DNA from: an uncultured Carnobacterium sp.
GTDB taxonomy: Bacteria; Bacillota; Bacilli; Lactobacillales; Aerococcaceae
NCBI GenBank assembly: GCA_905371865.1
Contig: CAJPNA010000122.1
Coordinates: 1 to 5,058 of the forward strand
DNA length: 5,058 bases
Direction: 5' to 3'
This document shows positions 1 through 5,058 of the stretch, piece after piece. A model generated the notes under the pieces. It was not told the DNA's origin and did no database searches. It saw only the letters and a program-made list of their open reading frames with translations. Every line of letters begins with the position of its first letter. Position 1 is the stretch's first letter. A program made the translations under genes and the position numbers.

Positions 1-19
1 CTATCAAAGATGGGTTTTA

Positions 20-28
20 TGGTAGAAT
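20..28 (+). promoter_or_regulatory. Possible extended -10 promoter element for the ykuJ-like gene
   Basis: TGGTAGAAT matches an extended -10 element: a TG one base before TAGAAT, which differs from TATAAT at one position. Transcription would start near position 35, about 27 bases before the ATG at 62. The -35 region would fall on the very first bases of the window (CTATCA at 1-6 with a 16-base spacer is a poor match), so only half the promoter can be judged. Short AT-rich matches of this kind occur by chance, and the call is tentative. Confidence 0.35.
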
Positions 29-61
29 AATGGAAGAAAGTTTGAAAGGGGTAGTAATTAT

Positions 62-292
62 ATGAAACCTTCACAATTAGTTGCAATTGTCCAACGTTTA
101 CAAACAATGGCGGCACAAGATTCAGATATCGAGGTGCGTCGCTTCGAAAAAGATGGCGTTGAAAAAGTTATCGTTACTTTTAATCAAGAAACAAGTAATT
201 TTGAATTAGTAGATGTAGAAACAAATCAAACATTCCAATTTGATGATATTGATTTAGTGACAATTGAAATTTTTGAAATGTTACAAGATTAA
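62..292 (+). CDS. ykuJ: YkuJ-like DUF1797 family protein, function unknown
   Basis: This is a small acidic cytosolic protein of 76 residues, close to the roughly 79 residues of Bacillus subtilis YkuJ. I recognise the family from the N-terminal QLVAIVQRLQTM (residues 5-16), the central RRFEKDGVEKVIVTF strand pair (26-40), and above all the C-terminal FDDIDLVTIEIFEMLQ (60-75), which is nearly the same as the YkuJ ending. There is no signal peptide, membrane segment or obvious catalytic motif, and no function is established for the family as far as I know. The start is supported by GAAAGGGG at 44-51, ten bases before the ATG. A hairpin follows the stop codon, so the gene is probably transcribed separately from hom, possibly with an upstream gene outside the window. 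The family assignment is firm; no role is inferred. Confidence 0.88.
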   Translation: MKPSQLVAIVQRLQTMAAQDSDIEVRRFEKDGVEKVIVTFNQETSNFELVDVETNQTFQFDDIDLVTIEIFEMLQD

Positions 293-308
293 AATAATAA
301 CTGTGAGT

Positions 309-344
309 AAAGCCACGGCGCAGAGTGTCTGTGCTGTGGCTTTT
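309..344 (+). terminator. Hairpin terminator (or attenuator) between ykuJ and hom
   Basis: AAAGCCACGGCGCAGA (309-324) pairs along its whole length with 328-343 around a three-base GTG loop, giving a 16-bp stem. Two of the pairs (320/332 and 317/335) are G·U. On the opposite strand these would be A·C mismatches, so the structure is best formed by + strand RNA, in line with the flanking genes. The stem ends in TTTT (341-344), after which the run breaks to CAATATATT, so the U-tract is short and some read-through into hom is plausible. It starts 16 bases after the ykuJ stop and ends 28 bases before hom, so it may end the ykuJ transcript, or regulate hom if hom is transcribed from further upstream. 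Confidence 0.8.
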
Positions 345-371
345 CAATATATTAGATGAGGATTGAAATAA

Positions 372-1580
372 ATGAAAATTGCGCTATTAGGATTTGGCAC
401 TGTTGGTAGCGGTGTTTATAATATTTTGAAAACAAATGTAGCAAAATTACAGAGAGTACTTCCAGAAGAAATCGAGATTAAGACGGCTTTAGTTCGTGAA
501 CCAGAGTTGATGCAACAAACAGATGTTGTATTTACAAACAATATTAACGATATCACTAAGGACCCAGAAATCGAATTAGTAGTTGAAGTGATGGGCGGAA
601 TCACAACCGCATATGATTATGTGAAAGCTTGCTTATTAGCGAAAAAATCAGTTGTAACAGCCAATAAAAATTTAATTGCTGTTCATGGAGTTGAATTGAC
701 AACACTCGCTAAATTAGAAGATGTGTACTTGTACTATGAAGCAAGTGTTGGCGGTGGAATTCCAGTTTTGCGTCCGATGGTGCAACATTTTGAAACGAAT
801 GAAGTGAAATCCATCGTTGGTATCGTTAATGGGACAACAAACTTTATTTTAAGCTCAATGGAAAAAGAAGGGCTCAGCTACGAAGCAGCACTGAAGATTG
901 CTCAAGAAAAAGGATTTGCTGAAGCGGATCCAACAAGCGATGTGGAAGGTCACGATGCAGCCTATAAATTAATGATTTTAACGCGTTTAGCTTTTGGCGT
1001 AAATGTTACTTTTGATGAAGTGGCTAAAACGGGAATTTCTGGAGTCACAACATCTCATATGAAGATGGCTTCTGAACATGGGTATGCAATTAAACTGCTA
1101 GCTAAAGCACTTAGCGGCGGCGAAAAAGTTTCTCTTGAAGTAGCACCTACTTTTGTACCAGCAACTCATTTATTAGCGCAAGTGCATTATGAAAACAATG
1201 CGATTTCTGTAACAGGAAACGCAGTGGATGAAGTTTTATTCTACGGAAAAGGAGCTGGCTCCCTTCCAACAGCAACAAGTGTCTTAGCAGACGTAGTGGA
1301 AGTACTTCGCCGTAAAGGTAACGGTAGTGCGGTGGAAACATTTGGCCGTGTAGACAGCCCATTAGTGGAATTCAGTTCAGAAGCAGCAACAAGTTCTTAT
1401 TTCGTCTATGGAAAAGGAAACTTGGAAGAAGCTCCGTTCAATGGAGAAATTGTAGCAAACAGTGAAGGTGAATTCGGGGTTCGTTATACAGCTTTAACAG
1501 CTAGTGAGTTAGCCAAAGTGAAAGAAGCATTCTCAAACTTAAATGAAGTCGCTATTTATCCAATCTTGGAGGAAGCATAA
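372..1580 (+). CDS. hom: Homoserine dehydrogenase with shortened ACT-like C-terminus
   Basis: This enzyme reduces aspartate 4-semialdehyde to homoserine with NAD(P)H in the cytosol, at the branch to threonine and methionine. The N-terminal Rossmann fold carries GFGTVGSGV (residues 7-15), VEVMGG (71-76) and TANK (96-99, with the conserved Lys99). The catalytic domain has ASVGGGIP (124-131), NGTTN (153-157), the signature GFAEADPTSDVEGHDAAYK (181-199) and GKGAG (292-296). Glu184, Asp195 and Lys199 have the same spacing as the yeast residues Glu208, Asp219 and Lys223. At 402 residues it is about 25-30 shorter than the usual ACT-containing Firmicutes enzyme; the loss lies in the ACT region (about 341-402). 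The start is supported by GAGG at 358-361. The stop overlaps the thrB start, so the two are co-translated. The function is secure; regulation by threonine is uncertain. Confidence 0.96.
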   Translation: MKIALLGFGTVGSGVYNILKTNVAKLQRVLPEEIEIKTALVREPELMQQTDVVFTNNINDITKDPEIELVVEVMGGITTAYDYVKACLLAKKSVVTANKNLIAVHGVELTTLAKLEDVYLYYEASVGGGIPVLRPMVQHFETNEVKSIVGIVNGTTNFILSSMEKEGLSYEAALKIAQEKGFAEADPTSDVEGHDAAYKLMILTRLAFGVNVTFDEVAKTGISGVTTSHMKMASEHGYAIKLLAKALSGGEKVSLEVAPTFVPATHLLAQVHYENNAISVTGNAVDEVLFYGKGAGSLPTATSVLADVVEVLRRKGNGSAVETFGRVDSPLVEFSSEAATSSYFVYGKGNLEEAPFNGEIVANSEGEFGVRYTALTASELAKVKEAFSNLNEVAIYPILEEA

Positions 1581-2476
1581 TGGCATTAACAATTAAAGTT
1601 CCAGCAACTTCAGCCAATATCGGACTAGGCTTCGATTCGCTTGGGATTGCAGTTAATTTATATTTAACACTTCACTTAGGAGAAGCATCTAGCGAATGGG
1701 TAATTACACATCCGTTTGGAGAAGAAATTCCTACAAATGAAGAAAACTTAATTATCGAGACTGCTCTAAAAGTTTGCCCAACATTAGCACCGCATAAACT
1801 CGTATGCGAAAGTGAGATTCCTTTAACAAGAGGACTTGGAAGTAGTTCGAGTGCGATTGTTGCCGGAATCGAATTAGCCAATGTATTAGGCGACCTACAG
1901 TTAACAAACGACGAAAAAGTCAAATGGGCAACCTTTTTTGAAGGACATCCTGACAATGTCGTCCCGGCAATCTTAGGAGGCGTCGTAGTCGCTACGTATG
2001 ATTACCACACACAAGAAGTATTGACGGTTCATAAGAATGTGGAGGCACCGATTGCAATGGTCGCTGTCATTCCAAACGTTCAATTATCAACGAAGAAGAG
2101 CCGTGGCGTACTGCCAAGTTCGCTAGCATACGGTGTGGCAGTAGAAGCAAGTAGCCGTAGTAATGTATTAGTAGCTGGATTAATGGTCGAAGATTGGAAA
2201 GTTATTTCATCAATTGTTGAGAAGGACTTATTCCATGAAACGTATCGTTCAACGCTCGTTCCTTGGATGGAAGAGGTTCGTAGGATTACCCAAGATGAAG
2301 GTCTAGATACATACGGGACTTACCTTAGTGGAGCTGGACCAACAGTGATGACGTTTGTTCATAAAGAACAAGGCGATCGTTTTGTACAAACATTAGAAAA
2401 GTATTTAGAAACAACGCTGAAAGATTGCAAGATTCGTGTGCTTGAAATTGATGCACAAGGCGTTGACGTAAAGTAG
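1580..2476 (+). CDS. thrB: Homoserine kinase (GHMP kinase family)
   Basis: ThrB phosphorylates homoserine with ATP to O-phosphohomoserine, the substrate of threonine synthase. The 298-residue length is typical for the bacterial GHMP-type enzyme. Visible motifs in order are VPATSANIGLGFDSLG (residues 7-22), the ATP-binding glycine/serine loop PLTRGLGSSSSAIVAG (81-96), EGHPDNVVPAILGG (121-134) and the C-terminal GHMP motif YLSGAGPTV (248-256). All are intact. The ATG shares its A with the last base of the hom stop (TAATG), and GGAGG at 1568-1572 lies seven bases upstream inside hom, which indicates translational coupling with homoserine dehydrogenase. Threonine synthase (thrC), found between hom and thrB in Bacillus subtilis, is absent from the window and must be encoded elsewhere if the pathway is complete. 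Confidence 0.96.
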   Translation: MALTIKVPATSANIGLGFDSLGIAVNLYLTLHLGEASSEWVITHPFGEEIPTNEENLIIETALKVCPTLAPHKLVCESEIPLTRGLGSSSSAIVAGIELANVLGDLQLTNDEKVKWATFFEGHPDNVVPAILGGVVVATYDYHTQEVLTVHKNVEAPIAMVAVIPNVQLSTKKSRGVLPSSLAYGVAVEASSRSNVLVAGLMVEDWKVISSIVEKDLFHETYRSTLVPWMEEVRRITQDEGLDTYGTYLSGAGPTVMTFVHKEQGDRFVQTLEKYLETTLKDCKIRVLEIDAQGVDVK

Positions 2477-2486
2477 AAGGAGAACT

Positions 2487-3002
2487 ATGGCACTATTCAA
2501 ACCAACGTGGTTTAAAAAGACCTTTCAAGAGATTACCGTTGCTTTCTTACAAGAAAATGGAATCGAGGTCGTCTTAACCGATTTAGATAATACGCTGATT
2601 GGCTGGGACGAAAAAGAAATTGATGATAACTTACTTACCTGGGTACGTTCATTAAAAAAAGCAGGCATCAAGATTGTTCTTGTGTCGAATAATAATGAAC
2701 ATCGTATCAAAGATGCCGCAACTCAGTTGGATGTTCCGTATGTGTATCCTGGTTTGAAGCCACTGCACAAAGGATTCAAAGCGGCACAACAATTACTGGG
2801 TTTTGATAAATCAAAAACAGTCATGGTGGGGGACCAACTATTAACAGATATTCTAGGGGCGAATACATTTGGAGTTAGAACCATTATCGTAAAACCTAGA
2901 AAAGAGAGCGATGCTTGGAAAACAAAAATCAATCGTTTCTTTGAAAAAGGAATTTTTGTAGTAACACAAGGCGCGTCCTATCATAAGAAATGGGAGGATT
3001 AA
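2487..3002 (+). CDS. yqeG: YqeG family HAD-IIIA type phosphatase
   Basis: This 171-residue cytosolic protein belongs to the YqeG branch of the haloacid dehalogenase superfamily. The four HAD motifs are present: DLDNT (residues 32-36, with nucleophile Asp32 and general acid Asp34), VLVSNNN (64-70, Ser67), a motif III lysine at GLKP (Lys91) and VGDQLLTD (114-121, Asp116 and Asp121). There is no large cap domain, as expected for subclass III. The natural substrate is not established; family members are annotated as phosphatases, and a role in ribosome assembly is suggested only by neighbourhood with yqeH. AAGGAG at 2477-2482 precedes the ATG by four bases, a rather short spacing, and the gene begins ten bases after thrB. 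The reading frame ends two bases before yqeH. The family call is strong and the substrate unknown. Confidence 0.93.
   Translation: MALFKPTWFKKTFQEITVAFLQENGIEVVLTDLDNTLIGWDEKEIDDNLLTWVRSLKKAGIKIVLVSNNNEHRIKDAATQLDVPYVYPGLKPLHKGFKAAQQLLGFDKSKTVMVGDQLLTDILGANTFGVRTIIVKPRKESDAWKTKINRFFEKGIFVVTQGASYHKKWED
2992..2997 (+). promoter_or_regulatory. Ribosome binding site that fixes the yqeH start
   Basis: GGGAGG lies in the last codons of yqeG, seven bases before the ATG at 3005. It overlaps the earlier in-frame ATG at 2990, so that codon cannot use it. This favours 3005 as the translation start of yqeH and suggests translational coupling to yqeG. Confidence 0.8.
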
Positions 3003-3004
3003 TC

Positions 3005-4114
3005 ATGGAACAGTATGTATGTATTGGATGTGGAGCAATAATCCAAACGGAAGATCCAAAAGGAACGGGGTACACACCGCAAAGTGCATTAAATAAAATG
3101 CTGGAAAGTGAAGGCCCTCTCTATTGCCAACGTTGCTTTAGACTCCGTAATTATAATGAGTTACAACCAGCATCTCTAACAGATGATGATTTCTTAAAGA
3201 TGTTAAGTAGTATCGCCGATGAAGATGCACTTGTTGTCTTTGTTGTTGACTTATTCGACTTATATGGAAGCATGATTTCTGGTTTAAAACGTTTTGTGGG
3301 CGATAACCCAATTCTATTTGTTGCCAATAAGGTAGACTTATATCCAAAATCGGTGAACCGTAATCGTCTGAAAGCTTGGATTGAACGTCATGCAAAGGAG
3401 TACGGCATTAAACCAGTCGATACCCTTCTTGTGAGCGGTCATAAAAGGATTCAAATTGACGAGTTGCTTGAGAAGATTAACGAGTACCGTAAAGGTAAAG
3501 ATGCGTATGTCGTAGGAGTAACAAACGTAGGGAAATCAACGCTCATTAATAAGTTGATTCAAAGTATTGGTGAAACAGGCGAAGTGATTACAACCTCTCA
3601 ATATCCAGGAACAACTCTTGGACAAATTGATATTCCATTTGATGAACATTCTTCATTAGTGGATACACCAGGGATTATTCACCGTCACCAAATTACGCAC
3701 TACTTAGCGGAAAAAGAAATGAAGAAAGTCTTACCGCAAAAAGAGTTACAACCAAAGACCTTCCAATTAAATAGCGAGCAAACAATTTTTATCGGTGGCT
3801 TGATTCGTGTCGATTATGAACAAGGAGAACGAAATTCATTTACCTTCTATACACCGCAAACAATCGACTTGCATCGCACGAAGTTGGAGAAGGCGACAGA
3901 GTTTTACGAAAAACATGCAGGAACACTTCTAACGCCACCAACAGGAGACAATATGAAGTTGTATCCAAAATTAGTGAAGAAGACATTTACGATTAAAGAA
4001 AAAACGGACTTAGTGATTGCAGGTCTTGGTTGGGTAACGATTCAAAAACCAGGTACGGTATCGGTATGGAGTCCAAAAGAAGTTGACGTGATTCAACGTC
4101 AATCGATTATTTAA
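3005..4114 (+). CDS. yqeH: Circularly permuted ribosome biogenesis GTPase YqeH
   Basis: YqeH is a GTPase needed for assembly of the 30S ribosomal subunit in Bacillus subtilis. The 369-residue product (from the ATG at 3005) has an N-terminal zinc finger, CIGC (Cys6, Cys9) and CQRC (Cys41, Cys44), then GTPase motifs in permuted order: G4 NKVD (108-111), G5 VSGHK (143-147), G1 GVTNVGKST (171-179), G2 PGTT (201-204) and G3 DTPG (220-223). A C-terminal domain follows, with HRTKLEKA (290-297), GLGWVT (340-345) and an ending VDVIQRQSII that is almost the same as the B. subtilis protein, so the gene is complete. The G5 box reads SG where SA is usual. An in-frame ATG at 2990 would add five residues (MGGLI), but the ribosome binding site at 2992-2997 supports 3005. 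Sixteen bases separate it from yhbY; aroE, which lies here in B. subtilis, is absent. Confidence 0.96.
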   Translation: MEQYVCIGCGAIIQTEDPKGTGYTPQSALNKMLESEGPLYCQRCFRLRNYNELQPASLTDDDFLKMLSSIADEDALVVFVVDLFDLYGSMISGLKRFVGDNPILFVANKVDLYPKSVNRNRLKAWIERHAKEYGIKPVDTLLVSGHKRIQIDELLEKINEYRKGKDAYVVGVTNVGKSTLINKLIQSIGETGEVITTSQYPGTTLGQIDIPFDEHSSLVDTPGIIHRHQITHYLAEKEMKKVLPQKELQPKTFQLNSEQTIFIGGLIRVDYEQGERNSFTFYTPQTIDLHRTKLEKATEFYEKHAGTLLTPPTGDNMKLYPKLVKKTFTIKEKTDLVIAGLGWVTIQKPGTVSVWSPKEVDVIQRQSII

Positions 4115-4130
4115 AGAAAGGAGAGCTTTC

Positions 4131-4457
4131 ATGGAATTAAAAGGGAAAGAAAGACAGTTCTTCAAAAAAGAAGCACATGCGTTGAAGCCAATCTTCCAAA
4201 TTGGAAAAGGCGGACTTAGCGAAGAGATGATTCATCAAATTCAAAACGCTGTTGAGAAACGCGAATTGATTAAAGTGACTTTATTGCAAAACACATTAGA
4301 GGAGCCCCAAGAAGCTGCCAAAACAATTGCAGAAGCGACTGGGAGTACCATCATTCAAGTGATTGGGCATACAATTGTGTTATATAAAGAAGCACGAAAT
4401 CCAAAACATAGAGATCTTTCAGTACGATTTGCAGAATTCAAAAAAAGAGGTCGATAG
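4131..4457 (+). CDS. yhbY: YhbY/YqeI family ribosome-assembly RNA-binding protein (CRM domain)
   Basis: This is a single-domain RNA-binding protein of 108 residues, of the CRS1-YhbY (CRM) type, known in bacteria as a pre-50S-associated ribosome assembly factor. It starts with LKGKERQFFKKEAHALKPIFQIGKGGL (residues 3-29), which contains the GxxG RNA-binding loop GKGG (25-28). RELIKVTLLQN (44-54) and the last strand IGHTIVLYK (78-86) complete the fold. A basic C-terminal tail (NPKHRDLSVRFAEFKKRGR) follows. The family usually runs to about 95-105 residues, so the length is normal. AAAGGAG at 4117-4123 lies seven bases before the ATG. It sits between yqeH and nadD as yqeI does in Bacillus subtilis, and its last codons hold the ribosome binding site of nadD. 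Confidence 0.95.
   Translation: MELKGKERQFFKKEAHALKPIFQIGKGGLSEEMIHQIQNAVEKRELIKVTLLQNTLEEPQEAAKTIAEATGSTIIQVIGHTIVLYKEARNPKHRDLSVRFAEFKKRGR
4447..4451 (+). promoter_or_regulatory. Ribosome binding site supporting the upstream nadD start
   Basis: GAGGT, preceded by a run of A, lies in the last codons of yhbY and nine bases before the ATG at 4461. The only other early in-frame ATG (4524, codon 22) has just the weak GGTGAAG upstream. This favours the longer NadD with an N-terminal extension, although the downstream start is not excluded. Confidence 0.6.
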
Positions 4458-4460
4458 ACG

Positions 4461-5058
4461 ATGGTTGCTGAACTCAATATTTTTTCTGAGATATTAAACA
4501 AAACTGAAAATTTCGGTGAAGAAATGCTGGTAGAACGCGTAGGGCTTATCGGAGGTAGTTTCAATCCGCCACATATTGCACATTTAATTATGGCTGAACA
4601 AGCACGTGTGCAATTAGGCTTAGACAAGGTTTACTTTTTACCAAGTCATATTCCGCCACATGTGGATGAGAAAAAGACCATTGATGCGAATACCCGTGTG
4701 GAAATGACACGTTTGGCGATTCAAGATAATATTTATTTTGATATCGAGACGATTGAACTCGAGCGTAATGAGAAGAGTTATACGTATGATACGATTCAGC
4801 TCTTAAAGAGAAAAAATCCAAATACGGAATATTTCTTTATTATTGGTGGAGATATGGTGGATTATTTACCGACATGGCATAGAGTGGATGAATTAGTTCA
4901 TGAAGTACAATTTGTCGGGGTTGAACGTCCAGAATATGAAAAAGAAACGCCATATCCAGTCCTATGGATTACAGCACCGAAGATGGATATTAGTTCGACA
5001 CAAATCCGTAAAAATGTTCTATTCCAACAAAGCATTAAATATTTGGTGCCAGAATTGG
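4461..5058 (+). CDS. nadD: Nicotinate-nucleotide adenylyltransferase, 3' end cut by the window
   Basis: NadD transfers AMP from ATP to nicotinate mononucleotide, making deamido-NAD in NAD synthesis. The frame stays open from the ATG at 4461 to the window edge (199 full codons). Motifs in order: VGLIGGSFNPPHIAH (residues 27-41), containing the nucleotidyltransferase HxGH signature as HIAH; LPSHIPPH (60-67); SYTYDTI (106-112); FFIIGGDMVDYLPTWH (125-140); and ISSTQIR (177-183), the second nucleotide-binding signature. By comparison with the 189-residue Bacillus subtilis enzyme, which starts just before the GG motif, this one has about 20 extra N-terminal residues and lacks about its last 15. Alanine in place of glycine in HxGH is also seen in streptococcal NadD, so activity is expected. 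The start lies three bases after the yhbY stop; yqeK and rsfS would be expected next, beyond the window. Confidence 0.95.
   Translation, partial: MVAELNIFSEILNKTENFGEEMLVERVGLIGGSFNPPHIAHLIMAEQARVQLGLDKVYFLPSHIPPHVDEKKTIDANTRVEMTRLAIQDNIYFDIETIELERNEKSYTYDTIQLLKRKNPNTEYFFIIGGDMVDYLPTWHRVDELVHEVQFVGVERPEYEKETPYPVLWITAPKMDISSTQIRKNVLFQQSIKYLVPEL

Noticed and set aside
303..359. An 18-codon GTG-started frame reading through the hairpin before hom, considered as a regulatory leader peptide
   Set aside because: It has no ribosome binding site upstream and only one threonine codon, without isoleucine or methionine runs. The frame runs through the hairpin by chance.
416..604. Open frames on the - strand inside hom, thrB, yqeG, yqeH, yhbY and nadD
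   Set aside because: Their translations resemble no family I recognise, they have no own ribosome binding sites, and they lie wholly opposite well-conserved genes. They are shadows of the coding strand.
1250..1266. GGAGC/GCTCC inverted repeat in hom
   Set aside because: The loop would be two bases, too tight to form, and the sequence encodes the conserved GKGAGS motif.
2463..2491. TTGACG followed 17 bases later by TATGGC, considered as an internal promoter for yqeG
   Set aside because: The -10 match is poor and overlaps the yqeG start codon, so a transcript from it would lack the ribosome binding site of yqeG.
1..5058. Search for an undescribed system, mobile element, CRISPR array, tRNA or riboswitch
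   Set aside because: Genes fill nearly the whole window, all belong to recognised housekeeping families, and the two short noncoding stretches (1-61 and 293-371) hold only promoter-like sequence, ribosome binding sites and the hairpin.

Overview
The window looks like chromosomal core sequence from a low-GC Gram-positive bacterium (Firmicutes), most likely in Lactobacillales. The signs are AT-rich coding sequence, strong AGGAGG-type ribosome binding sites, tightly packed co-directional genes, and protein families with a Bacillus/Lactobacillales signature (YkuJ/DUF1797, YqeG, YqeH, YhbY, NadD). The NadD motif HIAH and its N-terminal extension fit the Lactobacillales more than Bacillus. A Carnobacteriaceae- or Enterococcaceae-like source is a guess and cannot be settled from the sequence alone.

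Layout, all on the + strand: (1) positions 1-61 are an upstream region with a possible extended -10 promoter; (2) a YkuJ-like small protein of unknown function (62-292); (3) a short intergenic gap with a 16-bp G·U-containing hairpin, probably a terminator (309-344); (4) hom (372-1580) and thrB (1580-2476), overlapping by one base, which encode two steps of threonine synthesis from aspartate semialdehyde; (5) yqeG, yqeH, yhbY and the start of nadD, a conserved Firmicutes cluster that links a HAD phosphatase, 30S ribosome assembly factors and NAD synthesis. nadD runs off the right end and lacks roughly its last 15 residues.

From hom to nadD no gap between genes exceeds 16 bases, so the six genes are probably transcribed together. 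Threonine synthesis would then sit at the head of a ribosome-assembly/NAD transcript. thrC is not present between or beside hom and thrB, and aroE, which lies between yqeH and yqeI in Bacillus subtilis, is missing here.

I see no mobile element, CRISPR array, tRNA, rRNA, toxin-antitoxin or defence gene, and no convincing undescribed system. The points most worth a second look are a shortened ACT-like tail on homoserine dehydrogenase, the lack of an obvious promoter between the hairpin and hom, and the hom-thrB/yqeG-cluster junction.
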